A model generated the notes under the pieces. It saw only the letters and a list, made by a program, of their open reading frames with translations. It was not told the DNA's origin and did not search any database. The translations under genes were made by a program, and so were the position numbers. Shown here in pieces: positions 33,415 through 44,489 of a DNA stretch of 64,000 nt (positions within the stretch are counted from its first letter, which is position 1; every line of letters starts with the position of its first letter). The DNA is from Mycoplasmopsis agalactiae PG2 (GTDB lineage: Bacteria > Bacillota_I > Bacilli_A > Mycoplasmatales > Metamycoplasmataceae): contig NC_009497.1 in NCBI RefSeq assembly GCF_000063605.1, positions 372,001 to 436,000 of the forward strand, in the 5' to 3' direction.

Positions 33415-34174
33415 TTATTTTGGTTTTTTAGGTATAGATTTTTGATATTTAATTTTATAAATAAACTTTCACATAATTCCGAATAATAATGGAGTTATTA
33501 TTGAAACAGCATAAAGAAGGAAGTCAAGAATAACTATTACTCCTGTATTTATTACCTTTATAAAAATAAGGGTTTTTGAAGTCTAAAAATCCATATACAA
33601 CTGCGCCTCTGCTTGGAATTATTTTGTCAAAGGTAGCAAAGAATAATATCATTGCAAAAATGGTGTAAACAGTTGAAATAAGCACAGGAATTGTAAATGT
33701 AAGTTTAGTTACAATAATTTCTTTTTTAATTAAAGACAAAGCCACAAAACCTAAGATAGGATTTATTGCATGTGTAATTAATGAGCGGGTAGCATTTAAT
33801 GGACTAGTCCATGTTGACTTTTGGTATGAAAGCAATGCTCAATAGACAACAAAAGTCATAGTTATTGAAACAACAGAAATAAATAATGCTTTTTTAGCAT
33901 GCATATTAGTTCATAGAATGCTGGCTATAATTAGGGCAAAACCTAGTAAAAAGTTTGATAAATATGTGTAGTATAAAAATGAACCTCAGCCTTTAAAAAC
34001 TGCAAACTGTGTCGGTGCACCAGTTTTATTTAATTCATCTTTTGCATCATATCAAATCACATAAGAGAAGGCATAGAAAAGGGTTGTTAATATTACAAAC
34101 AGTCCAAAGCCAAGCAATCATCACCTTACATTTTTGTTCGTAGTTTTATTTTGCATGCGAACTATTATAACCAT
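33415..34174 (-). pseudogene. Multi-pass membrane protein (possibly DUF1600), frameshifted near C-terminus
   Basis: From 34174 (or the alternative ATG at 34156) the protein has six or so hydrophobic helices, including WWLLGFGLFVILTTLFYAF, LLGFALIIASILW and TIPVLISTVYTIFAMILFF, with a conserved-looking HAINPILGF. The frame changes after FLDFKNPYF: deleting one base from the A5 run (33562-33566) leads into a last helix (ILDFLLYAVSIITPLLFG) and a basic tail ending IPKKPK at 33415, 252 residues. As sequenced the last helix is replaced by a short unrelated tail. Similarity to mollicute DUF1600 proteins is an impression. Divergent from trpS. Confidence 0.55.
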
Positions 34175-34272
34175 ATTTATTTTTAATTGAATAGAATTTA
34201 TAATCTAAATAAATTACACTAAATTAAACATTGCTATAATATTATTATTTAAATATTTTAAGGATCATTATT

Positions 34273-35268
34273 ATGATTAAAAGATTAATAAGCGGAATTA
34301 AGCCAACAGGTGATCTTACTCTAGGAAATTATATTGGTGCAATTAAAAATTTTGTCAAATTGCAAGATGAATATGAAGCGTATTACTTTGTAGCAGACTT
34401 ACACTCGCTAACAATGGGCGATAATAATGCCGTTGAATTAGAAAAAAGAAGAAAAGAAATAGTTGTAACATATTTAGCTTGTGGTCTAGATCCTAATAAG
34501 TGCACAATTTTTTATCAATCAGACATATATGAGCATACATTAGTTCAATGGCTTTTAACTTGTGAAACAACGATGGGTGAATTAAGTAGAATGACTCAGT
34601 ATAAGGATAAAAGTCAAAGTGCACTTAAGCAAGCTAATGGCACTGAAAAAATACCAGTAGGCATATTTATGTATCCTACCTTAATGGCTTCTGATATTTT
34701 AATTTATGATGCTGACTTTGTACCTATTGGCGATGATCAAGTTCAGCATTTAGAATTAACTAAAATGCTAGCAGAAAGAATAAATAAAAAGTATCAATTA
34801 GACCTTAAAATTCCAAATGGAATTATCCCTAAAGAAGGCGCTAGAATTAAGTCTTTATCAGATCCTACCGCTAAGATGTCAAAAAGCGAAAAAACATTAA
34901 AAGGCACAATTTACTTAAATGACGATCCTGAAGTAGCTTATAAAAAAATTATGAAGTCAGTTACTGATTCAGAAAATAAGGTTTATATTTCTAATGATAA
35001 GCCTGGAATATTGAACTTATTAAATATTTATGCAGCTTTAACTAATATTTCACTTCTTGAAGCTGAAGCTAAGTTCAAAGATTCAAATTATGCTGAATTT
35101 AAAACTGCAGTAGCAACTGTTGTAAAAAATGAATTAATAAAAATTCAAGAAAAATACGAAGAGGCTTATAAAATAGTCGATTCAGTCACAAAAACTGGAG
35201 CACAAAAAGCAAAAGAAATTTGTGCTCCTATTGCAAAAAAAATACTTTCAAAATTTGGATTCAAATAG
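34273..35268 (+). CDS. trpS: Tryptophanyl-tRNA synthetase
   Basis: Class I synthetase charging tRNA-Trp, which in this organism must also serve UGA codons. The 331 residues contain the HIGH-like TGDLTLGNY near residue 13 and AKMSKSEK near residue 199. An AAGGA ribosome-binding site precedes the ATG; a TATAAT box lies at 34235-34240. thrS follows after 7 nt, so the two synthetases probably share a message. The gene itself contains no UGA, unlike most of its neighbours. Confidence 0.97.
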   Translation: MIKRLISGIKPTGDLTLGNYIGAIKNFVKLQDEYEAYYFVADLHSLTMGDNNAVELEKRRKEIVVTYLACGLDPNKCTIFYQSDIYEHTLVQWLLTCETTMGELSRMTQYKDKSQSALKQANGTEKIPVGIFMYPTLMASDILIYDADFVPIGDDQVQHLELTKMLAERINKKYQLDLKIPNGIIPKEGARIKSLSDPTAKMSKSEKTLKGTIYLNDDPEVAYKKIMKSVTDSENKVYISNDKPGILNLLNIYAALTNISLLEAEAKFKDSNYAEFKTAVATVVKNELIKIQEKYEEAYKIVDSVTKTGAQKAKEICAPIAKKILSKFGFK

Positions 35269-35275
35269 AGGAATT

Positions 35276-37024
35276 ATGAAAATTGAAGCTAATAAACAAT
35301 TAAATCACACAACTAGCCACCTTTTAGGGGCTGCTGTTGAGACACTATATCCTAACGTTAAATTAGGTTTTGGCCCAGCTACTGATGAAGGTTTTTATTA
35401 TGATTTTGATTTTGCTGAACCATTAAGCGAAAATGAATTAGGCAAAATTGAAAAGCTTATGAAGAAGCTAGCTAGCAGAAATTTAGTGACTGTCAAAATT
35501 GATGAAAATCAATATGATTTTGCCAATAAACCCTATAAAAAAGAGCTATATGACGAATTAAAATCTCAAGGTAAAGAGATAACTTTTTATGCTTTGCAAG
35601 ACCCACTTAACAAAGAATTAGTGTTTAAAGATCTTTGCGCTGGCAATCATATTGAAAGCACAAAAAATATTAAAAACTTTAAATTATTAAGCATTGCTGG
35701 AGCCTATTGAAGAGGCGATAATAAAAATAGACAACTAACTAGAATTTATGGCACTTCATGAGAATCAAAAGATGAATTAGATAAATATCTAGCACTTTTA
35801 GCCGACAGAAAAGAAAGAGATCATCGTAAGATTGGTAAAGATATGAAAATCTTTACTTTTAGTCCTCTAGCTGGTCAAGGGTTTCCTATTTGATTAGAAA
35901 ACGGAATGTATATTCATAATGAAATTAGAAACTTAGTGCTTAAATTAGATAAAAAATATGGCTTTACTGAAGTTTTAACTCCACATTTTGGCGCTGAATT
36001 ACTTTATAAAACTAGTGGTCATTTAGCACATTATAAAGATGATATGTTTAAACCTTTATTAGTGGAAAATGAAACCTTAATTCCTCGGCCAATGACTTGT
36101 CCACATCATATAATTGTTTATAACACAGAAAAACACTCATATAGAGACTTGCCAATAAGATACAGCGAGCAATCACAGCTATATCGTTATGAAAAATCAG
36201 GAGCACTAACAGGGCTTGAAAGAGTTAGGGGAATGCTTTTAACTGAAGGTCACTTGTTTGTTAAATATGACCAAATAGCTTCTGAAGTTAAAAGAATGTA
36301 TAAACAAATAAAAGAAATGTTATCTATTTTCAACATTGAAATTAGTTATATTTCACTTTCGTTAAGAGATTCAAATAATAAAGACAAGTATTTTAACAAT
36401 GATTCAATTTGAAATAAAGCTGAAGCAATGCTTGAAAAAGCTTTAAAAGATATGAAAGTTAATTACACCAAAGTTGAAGGTGAAGCGGCTTTTTATGGTC
36501 CTAAAATTGATATACAAATTGATACAGCACTTGGTCATGAAATTACTGTTTCAACTATTCAACTAGACTTTTTACAACCAGAAAAATTTGACTTAAGCTA
36601 CATTGATAAAAATAATAAAGAAGTAAGACCAATTATGATTCATAGAGGCCTTATTGGTACATATGAAAGATTTGTGGCTATATTATTAGAACAAACAAAA
36701 GGTAACTTACCATTTTGAATTGCACCTAAGCAAGTAACTATAATTCCTGTTAACTTGGAAGAAAACTTAGCTTATGTTAAAAAGGTAGCTAAAAAGCTTT
36801 TAAATAATGACTTTAGAGTAAAAATTGATGATTCTGATGAAAGGTTAAACAAAAAAATCAGAAATGCTCAAGTATCTAAGTCTAAATTCCAGCTTATTTT
36901 AGGCTCAAATGAAATGAATTCTAACACAATTTCATATCGTGAATATGGCAAAGAAGAAACAACAACTGTTTCTATCAATGACTTTATTAAACTGCTTAAA
37001 AAGTTAAGAAACAACTATGAATAA
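35276..37024 (+). CDS. thrS: Threonyl-tRNA synthetase without TGS domain
   Basis: Class II synthetase. The 582 residues start directly at the editing domain: HTTSH (residues 10-14) and DLCAGNH (about 119-125) keep the HxxxH and CxxxH metal/editing residues. The N-terminal TGS domain (about 60 residues) found in E. coli ThrRS is absent. Motif 2 ([12 protein letters not shown]), the zinc-site region (TCPHH) and motif 3 ([15 protein letters not shown]) are intact, and an anticodon-binding domain closes the protein. In-frame upstream codons exist but overlap trpS; the ATG at 35276 follows a GAGGAA ribosome-binding site. Overlaps the next gene by 8 nt. Confidence 0.95.
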
Positions 37025-37448
37025 ACACCATAAAAAAACTGATTCCAAAAAAATTGTTTCCTATATTCCACTAATTACTGTTTTATTTATTACTATATTC
37101 ATAATTATTCCGCTATCAATTATATGAATACTATCAGCGCCTGAATTTGGTAATGTCAAAATAACTAGCACCTTATGAAAAGTCTTAGCGCCATTTTTGA
37201 TTTTATTGTTTTCACTTACATTAAACATAATATTAGTTTTAGTAAAAATATTAAATATCAGATGCTTTAACTTTTCAGTGCCTTTTGCATTCATATTTTC
37301 ATTAATTATATGACTAACTTTAATACCTATGCCATTTTGGATAAAATATATAATAGCGCCAGTTATCGGAATTTTAATTGCATTAGTAATTAACATTATA
37401 ATAGGCAAAATAGAAGATAAAATTGCTTCTAGAAGCAAGAAAGAATAG
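37017..37448 (+). CDS. Small membrane protein
   Basis: A 143-residue protein with four predicted transmembrane helices (ITVLFITIFIIIPLSIIW, FLILLFSLTLNIILVLV, FAFIFSLIIWLTL, APVIGILIALVINIII) and charged ends. Start overlaps thrS (ATGA) and several UGA Trp codons are present. No family recognised. Probably the last gene of the trpS-thrS message, which ends at the hairpin at 37496-37526. Confidence 0.75.
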
Positions 37449-37495
37449 TAGTTAATTTTGCTGAAAAACCCTGTTTTACAGACTATTAAGCAAAT

Positions 37496-37526
37496 AAAAA
37501 CACCAGGATTTTCACTGGTGTTTTTT
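37496..37526. terminator. Bidirectional terminator
   Basis: AACACCAG pairs with CTGGTGTT, with T6 on one side and A5 on the other. It serves both the trpS operon and the convergent lipoprotein gene. A CTGTTTTACAG palindrome lies just before it. Confidence 0.8.
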
Positions 37527-37551
37527 AGCTTATTAATTGATTGTAGAAGAA

Positions 37552-38937
37552 TTATTCTTCTGCGTCGTCTTGGTCACTTACAGCGTCTGAGTTACTTATA
37601 ATTGCATCAGAAATGTCTGTAATATGTTTTCTTGATTCGGGAGTTACCCCCTTCTCATTTTGAAATACCGTTAGCAGCAGCTGAGTTATCAAGGATATCT
37701 TCGCTATCTTTTTCTAACTTTTCACGGTCTACATCATATTTTCTTTTGAACTCTGCAGCTTTTTCAGCCTTTTCTCATTTTGCATTTTCATCTGATTTAG
37801 TAAATGCTTCATATTCTTTATTTGCTTTTTCAAACTCATCAGCATATGCCAATCAGTCTTCGTAATCTTCTAATTCAATAGGTGTGTTAGTTAATCTTTC
37901 AACTTCAGCTTCAATGAATTCTTTTTCTTCTGCACTATTAACTATTCTTTCTTCTTCAGCAACTTTTAGTGCAGCAACTTCAGCTTCTTTTTCTTCGAAG
38001 TATTCATTTTCTATTTTAGTTCAGTATACTCTTTCTTCTTCAGAACCTTGTCAAGCTTTGTAGAACTCTTCTTCGAGTGCTGAATTTGCTATTTTTTCAG
38101 TTGTAGCTTCACCACTAAGTTTTTTGTATTATGGGTCATTGAAGTCTTCATCATTTTCGCGTCTAAAATCAGCAGCATTGTATGGACTAATAAAGTCTGA
38201 AAATTCATCACCAATTGATTTCTCTTTAGATTCTTTTTCAAGTTTACGTTTGTATCATTCTGTTACATTTCATTTATTATATGAAGCCGTTTCAGAAGGA
38301 GTATTAACACTTCTCTCTCATTCAGCTCATTGTTTTTCGTGCTCTTCATCGCCTGTTCAATCAAAGCTTATGAAGTTAAAGAACTTATCACCTAATTTAG
38401 GTTCTTTAAATTCTTTATTACGTTCACGTCTAAATGCATCTTGTCTTGCTCAAGCTTTGAAATTAGCCTCTTCAATTGGAGTATTTTTTCTACGTTTCAT
38501 TTCGGCTTCTTTTAAAGCTTCAGAAACTTCATAAGCATTTTCAGGTTCTTCGTCCTCTTCAGAACCTGGATTTGCTGGCTGTGGTTCGTCTTGTGGTTTT
38601 AGCACAAAAGGAATGACAATCTTGTCACTGTAAGCAGTAGTACCGTCTTTAGGTATAACGGTAATTTTGTTTTCTTTTTCGTCAAAAATGACTTTTAAGT
38701 CATCAATTTTTAAAGAATTATTGCCTGATTTTAGTGCTTCAAGTACTGATTTTTCATCCTTAGCACTAATTGAGATTGAAGATGTGCCATTGAAGATTTT
38801 TGATAGTGATTTTTCAACTGTAGTACTATTTTCATCTTTTGATTTATTTGTATCAATGCAGGACACAGATACTAAAGGAAGGAAACCAGCGTTAGCTAAC
38901 CCCCCCCAATTATAGTTAATATTTTCTTAGTTTTCAT
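37552..38937 (-). pseudogene. Glu/Lys-rich lipoprotein, poly-G OFF with further lesions
   Basis: From 38937 the eight-G tract gives MKTKKILTIIGGG and an immediate stop; nine G would open a signal peptide with lipobox LVSVSC and a highly charged body of repeated units such as NTPIEEANFKAWA and NTPSETASYNKW (about 40-60 residues each, often E-x-x-x-E-W). Even when switched on, a stop near 38127 (NDP then TAA) and a frameshift at a G5 run near 37654 interrupt it; with four G there the frame ends SNSDAVSDQDDAEE at 37552. So it appears to be both a former phase-variable gene and a decaying one. Confidence 0.7.
38900..38907 (-). repeat. poly-G tract (8 G on coding strand), phase OFF
   Basis: Eight G at codons 11-13 of the signal peptide. 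Nine (or six) would open the frame. Confidence 0.85.
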
Positions 38938-39371
38938 TACACTTCACTTCCTTATAAATATAAAATATTTATAATAACATTATATCTAAATCTATAAGCG
39001 AGCTATCTTCGTGTGAAAATATCCATACAGTTTTCCATCTTTTTTATTAATAATATCTTAAGTATTAAAAACATACTTTAAAATGTTGCCGAGTCATAAA
39101 ACGATGCTTTATGACTCAAAAATTAATTGTTAATAATTTTTATTGAACTTTTGAACTCCTCGATAAAACAACCAAATTTATGTAAATTTCAATATAGCTG
39201 TTTGCTATTTTTCCACTTCCTTCATACTTAATTTACATAAGTTTAAGCTGTTGAATATTAAATTTACTGACAATTTTAGTGATTCACACCTTACTACCAA
39301 CAACATAATTATTTAGACTTAGAAAAAATTATTAACATTAATTTAGAACAAATAAAGGGTGTAAAAAATTT
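38938..39371. other. Intergenic region with two long inverted repeats
   Basis: No coding sequence seen. It holds the leader of the broken lipoprotein gene (AAGGAAG ribosome site near 38945), a perfect 10-base stem GAGTCATAAA/TTTATGACTC (39091-39117), and TTATGTAAATT facing AATTTACATAA across about 41 bases (39178-39240). Neither has a T tract typical of terminators. Confidence 0.55.
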
Positions 39372-39398
39372 AAAAATCTTGCGCGCAGCAAGATTTTT
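39372..39398. terminator. Terminator of the lipoprotein at 39.4 kb
   Basis: AAAAATCTTGC pairs with GCAAGATTTTT around a five-base loop, directly after the stop. Confidence 0.85.
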
Positions 39399-39402
39399 TC
39401 TA

Positions 39403-40203
39403 TTAAGAAATAATAGCTTCATAGACTTTTGTTGAAACTGTAGAATTGCCGCCCTTATTAAATTTAAAGAATCTAAATTTGATTTTTAAATTACCTCCAT
39501 CTTTTTCAACATTAACAAATCCATTAGGTTTAGCTGTTCCTTTTTTATCTTTTTTGCTTATGTACAATGGACTGTCAGCATTAGCAATAGAATAATTTTT
39601 TGGTAATCCTGTAACAGAACCAATTGCAATTCCGCCCCAAGGTTTCTGATCTTTTTCCAGTTTCCCGCTTACTTTTGTTTTATCCTTATAGGTATTAAAG
39701 AAAAGTTGTTTATGGCTACCTTTTTTAGGCGAAATTAAATCTTCATCTTTTAGATCTTTTTTATCAATTGTAATTTTAACTTTTGAAATATCAAAATCAA
39801 TGTCTTTATAGATAGCTTCCTTTCCTGCGATAACCTTATCTCCTTCGTTTTTAGAACCTTCTGACGATTCTTTTATTCCTTTTTCATATTTGAAAATAGG
39901 TGTAGCAGGATTTTCACTATATAAATCATTTAGAGCAGGTGATTCTTTTGCATTTGTTTCTGCTCCAAAATGATTTTGTGTGGATGAATTACTAGAATTT
40001 ATAGAATTGCTTAAATTAGTTTCCCCTACCATTTCATTTGAATTATCATTAGTTTTAGAGTTATCTACTGGTTTTGTAGGTTCATTTTTAGGTTTTGTAA
40101 CTTTTTCCTTTTTGTCATCTTCACTGCATTTTGCAGCCACAAATGGAATTGAGAATGTAGCTGTTAGAGCAGTTCCTAAATTTAGTAATTGTTTTAATTT
40201 CAT
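39403..40203 (-). CDS. Predicted surface lipoprotein
   Basis: A 266-residue protein with a signal peptide whose lipobox FVAAKC resembles that of the variable surface lipoproteins of the bovis/agalactiae group. The mature N-terminus is a Lys/Glu/Ser/Asn-rich low-complexity stretch to about residue 120, followed by a more folded domain. No homopolymer tract in the signal peptide and no UGA codon interrupts it. A GGGGGA ribosome site precedes the ATG. Substrate or receptor unknown; by context a surface antigen. Confidence 0.75.
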   Translation of the reverse strand: MKLKQLLNLGTALTATFSIPFVAAKCSEDDKKEKVTKPKNEPTKPVDNSKTNDNSNEMVGETNLSNSINSSNSSTQNHFGAETNAKESPALNDLYSENPATPIFKYEKGIKESSEGSKNEGDKVIAGKEAIYKDIDFDISKVKITIDKKDLKDEDLISPKKGSHKQLFFNTYKDKTKVSGKLEKDQKPWGGIAIGSVTGLPKNYSIANADSPLYISKKDKKGTAKPNGFVNVEKDGGNLKIKFRFFKFNKGGNSTVSTKVYEAIIS

Positions 40204-40539
40204 AAATGTTCATCCCCCTGTGTTATTTAAAACTGCTTAATTATACATTGCCAATAAAGCTTTTACATAAATATATTGGGAAATAACAGATGTAAAAAAT
40301 AACTAAACATTAATAAATAAACATGAATTGTAATTTTGTATATTTGATCAAAATTACACATAGCTGTTTTTCTATTTAATTTATAAAAAAAACACTACGA
40401 TCTAGATAGTGACATTTAACTGTTTATGCAAAAAATAGTGCCTAACAATTAAGCACATTTTTAAAATTTTACAATTAAAATTAAGAATTTATTTGTTACT
40501 ATTTTGATGAATTATCCTGTTTTATAGGTTTTTTAGTTT
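40204..40539. other. 336-base intergenic region
   Basis: No gene. Contains one full CCTGTTTTATAGG dispersed motif (40516-40528) just after the stop of the restriction-like gene and an imperfect A/T-rich hairpin near 40375-40430. Confidence 0.4.
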
Positions 40540-42210
40540 CTATAGCTCTTTAATAAATTTACTAAATACTTTTGTAAACTCATTTTCATTAATATCAAAA
40601 TTTGCAAGCGGCAATGCATAAATTTTATAAGTGTCATCTTTTTCGTTAAATGCTGGAAAAGTATTTAGCTCTGCAAAAAAGTTTTCATGTCAGTAGTCTG
40701 ACATTCACTTTGAGTTTTCCTTAGTTTCAATTAAGACCTGGTATTTTCTATCATTTTTTTCAATAAATAAGTAAAAGTCAGGAGCTATTTCAGTTGCATT
40801 ATCAAATGTATAAATGAGTGCTTCATTTTGTAAGTTATTTTTTATGAGTCAAAATTTAATGCTTTTTTGATTTAGCTGATCAACAATTTGATTCTTAAAA
40901 TAATTTAGAAATAAGTGTTGCTGATATGTAAATGAATCACAAGTGCTTACAAATCATTTTTGGTCAGATAAGTCTATTTTATAGGATGATTCATCACAAC
41001 AAGTATTTTCAATATCAAAAATATTTGATAAATTATGAGCATAAAATTGTTTTGAACCAGTAAAGACTGGATCAAAATTATGAATATAGCTAGCTATATT
41101 ACTTAGTGCAGTATTAATTGAATAATTTAATGATTCGCCATAATCATTTTCATTATTAAAACAAACTTCAACTGTATTGTCGCCAAAATAGCCACTAGTA
41201 GTAAACAGATCTAAAACATTGTCAATTTTATTAAATTTGTTTTTTAAATTTTCTAATTTAAATTCACGATAATTATCTACATATTTAGAAATAAGTGAAA
41301 TATCAATATTCTTAAGTTCTAATGTTTTTGAATACAAAAAGTCTTTGCTTATCTCATTAAGGCTGTGATGCATATATTTTTCATCTTGGTTTGGAAAAAC
41401 TTTTATGTCTTTATCTAATTTTTCTTTTTTATTTAAAAATATAAGACCATTTTTAAAAAAATCACTTTGCTTGAATTCTTCTTTTAGAGAACATTTTTTT
41501 GAACTACTTAAATTATTTTTATTAATTGACTGAATTTTCTTTTTGTCATAATTATAGATAAAATTATCCAATATGCCTGTTTTATAGCTTGATTGGACAA
41601 AATCAAACTCACTAAAAATATGAACAGAATTATAGTTTTTTAATTTATCAAAATTTTCAATAACTGCTTCATCATCAATTATTAAAAAATCACTATCTAT
41701 ACTGTTTGAACTATATTTACTTAAAAATTCACTACGGGTGCTAAAATATAAATTAATTGATTCTTTATTTTTATTTGAATCTATTTCATTAACTTCTTTT
41801 ATATCTACTAATTTACCCATAAACTGTATTTTATAGGCAAATAAGTATGATTTTGAATCATTATTAGCTAACAAGTTTTTAAATTTTTGAATATTTTCCT
41901 TCTTACTTAAAATTACAAAATTATTATTTTTTTGCGAATAAAAATAAAGAATTAATAATGCCAAAAAATGTTCTTTAACTGTCTCATTTTCAATATTTAC
42001 TAAGTACTTAATTGGAAATTTTTGACTTTTCTTACTATAGTTAGTTGCCAAAAGTCTAATCATTTCAGTTTCATACTTATTTAAAACAATTGAATTATTT
42101 AAATTTTGAATAATGATATTTGGAAGTTTAATTAACGGATCAGAACCTTTATAATTATTTGAATAATTCATTAACTCTTCTAAATCCTGAAAAAGGAATT
42201 TTTTGCTCAT
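40540..42210 (-). CDS. Restriction-like protein with DEA box remnant and PD-(D/E)xK-like end
   Basis: A 556-residue protein. The middle contains DFLIIDDEAV, like a helicase Walker B, but I see no matching Walker A. Near the C-terminus APDFYLFIEKNDR and YQVLIETKE are spaced like a PD-(D/E)xK nuclease core, as at the end of type III Res subunits. It may be a diverged or inactive type III Res-like protein; no methyltransferase partner is adjacent. The start at 42210 has an AAGAGG ribosome site five bases away and is preferred to the GTG at 42216. The frame is fully open. Confidence 0.45.
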
Positions 42211-42373
42211 TGCCACCTCTTAACTTAATTCATTAATAATTTTAAAATAAAAAGAGCAAACGTTTAAACATTGAAAAATCATATTTGCATTGCAAATATG
42301 TAAAAAATTGAACTTTAAATAAGGAAATAATAAGAAGTATCTATCAAAATTATCTTTTGCTTTTAATAAGTAC

Positions 42374-42401
42374 TATAATTTAAATGTTATTTATATAACA
42401 T
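42374..42401 (+). promoter_or_regulatory. ATP synthase operon -10 box and leader hairpin
   Basis: TATAAT at 42374-42379 with no clear -35 box. An ATGTTAT/ATAACAT hairpin (42384-42401) falls at the start of the message just before the GGAGATTGG ribosome site. Confidence 0.45.
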
Positions 42402-42412
42402 TAGGAGATTGG

Positions 42413-42850
42413 ATGCAATATGAAGATAGCAAAAAAGTTGCTATAACCTTTTTTATTATTTTTTTATATTTCTCTGCAGTGTTTGCCTATTTTTATAAAT
42501 TTGTCAAACTGTCATTACTATTGGGCTATGCAATAGGCGCATCCGCATCATTTTTAACTTTTTGAATCAAAGAATCTTTTAGTTATTTAATTATTAGCAA
42601 AAATAAAAGCCGGGCATCTAGCTTAAGCGTATTAAGTTTTATTATTTCATTAATTTTTATAGCCAGCTTAACAGTAATTTTAGTTTTTATCAACAAGTTA
42701 AGTGTCAAAAATATGAATAATATTTACACAAAAAACAGCTTTAAAATTGCTTTTTATCCAATAAATTTAATATCTTACATTTTTGGTTTAACAACTTTAA
42801 AAATGAGTTTATTTTTATGTTTTATAAATAAAGAAAGAAAGGAGGCATAG
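42413..42850 (+). CDS. Small membrane protein at head of ATP synthase operon (AtpI position)
   Basis: A 145-residue protein with four predicted transmembrane helices, in the place of AtpI, which assists assembly of the c-ring. Sequence similarity to AtpI cannot be judged by eye; many mycoplasma operons start with such a gene. The stop TAG abuts the atpB start (TAGATG) without spacing, so translation is coupled. One UGA Trp codon. Confidence 0.65.
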
Positions 42851-43666
42851 ATGACTACAGTCAAAAATGAAGCTGAATCTAATATATTTCAAAATTGAAT
42901 TAATGGCGGCTATGCAGACTGAAATCAAAAACAGCTTTTGTCATTAATTACTGTTGTGCTAATTTGCTTAGTTTTTTCTTTATATGTATTTATTAAAATT
43001 AAAAAATACGCAAAAGAAGATAAAGCACCTAGCGGAATTATTTTAGTGATGGAAGGCTATGTCAATTACATTGATAATGCTTTTGATGATAATACTGACA
43101 AAAGGATTCCTAAAGCCAGATTTTATGTTTTTGGATTAGCTACCTTTTTAATTATTGGTAACTTATTAGGACTAATTGGCTTAGAACCTGTTACTACTTC
43201 TTATTCTATAGCACTAACATTTGGACTAATGTCGTGATTAGGTATTTATGTAACTGGTTTAATTTACCAAAAGTGAAGATTTTTTGCTAAATATAAAAAT
43301 CCAATTGAAGTAATCGGCCAGTTCTCACCATTAATTTCAATTAGTTTCCGTATTTTTGGAAACATTATTGGCGGAAGCATCATTATGGTTATGATCTATT
43401 CACTTTTTGGTTATATTTGAACAAAAATGATTCCTAGCTCACCACCATTACCACTTTTAGCAGTGATTTTTACACCTGTTTTACACCTTTATTTTGATGT
43501 ATTTAGTGCCTTCATTCAAGCATTAGTATTCTGCTCGCTGACCACAATATGATGAGCGCAAGAGGCAGAAGTAGAAGAAAAAAGTGTGAAAATTGATGAA
43601 AAAAGCAATGTTTCATCTAATCAAATTAAAGTTAAGCAACTTAAAGTTGCTCAAAATATCTATTAA
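42851..43666 (+). CDS. atpB: ATP synthase Fo subunit a
   Basis: Membrane stator subunit forming the proton half-channels. The 271 residues hold several hydrophobic helices and the conserved helix ISFRIFGNIIGGSIIM with the essential Arg, then a late helix ending in FSAFIQALVFCSLTT. Multiple UGA Trp codons hide most of the gene under the standard code. The C-terminus is an extra Lys/Glu/Val-rich tail of about 30 residues. Directly coupled to the gene upstream and 9 nt before atpE. Confidence 0.93.
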
Positions 43667-43903
<237 letters not shown>

Positions 43904-43917
43904 TATGTTTAATTAAT

Positions 43918-44487
43918 ATGAACTTATTTTACAATTTGTCATTAAAAGCTAATACGCTTTTAAGTGCACAAAGCGGCGGAATAAAAGATGAGCTAAAGGA
44001 TAAGTTTAAAACACTTTTCCCAACCTGGCCAATGTTTTTAGCCACTTTAATTGCATTTATTTTAGTAGTTTTAATTTTATGATTTTTGCTTCATAAGCCT
44101 ATAAAAAAGGCAATGAAGGCAAGACAAGACTATATACAAAAAAATATTGATGAAGCAAAATTAACTAATGATATTTCTAAGCAAAAATTAAACGAAGCTA
44201 ACAAAAGGCTTGCTGAAGCTTATTCTGAGGCAGATGAATTAATTAAAAATGCCAAAATTCATGGCGAAAGTGTTATTGATGAATATACACACAAAGCCAA
44301 AAATAAATCAAAAAGAATTATTGAAAAAGCTCATATGGAAATTGAATCAGAAAGGCAAAAAATGGTCGATGATTCTAAATCTAATATAGCCAAAGCTGCT
44401 ATTGAAATTTCTAAAAAAATTATGCAAAAAGAAGTTACAAAAGAGTCACAAGACGAAGTAATTAAAAACTTTTTAAAGGATAAATAA
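43918..44487 (+). CDS. atpF: ATP synthase Fo subunit b
   Basis: Peripheral stalk subunit. The 189 residues have one transmembrane helix (FLATLIAFILVVLILWFLL, residues about 40-58) followed by a long charged coiled coil. The ATG at 43918 gives an extra 35-residue N-terminus before the helix, as in several mycoplasmas where subunit b carries an additional segment. One UGA codon falls within the helix. Two nt before atpH. Confidence 0.93.
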
Positions 44488-44489
44488 TT

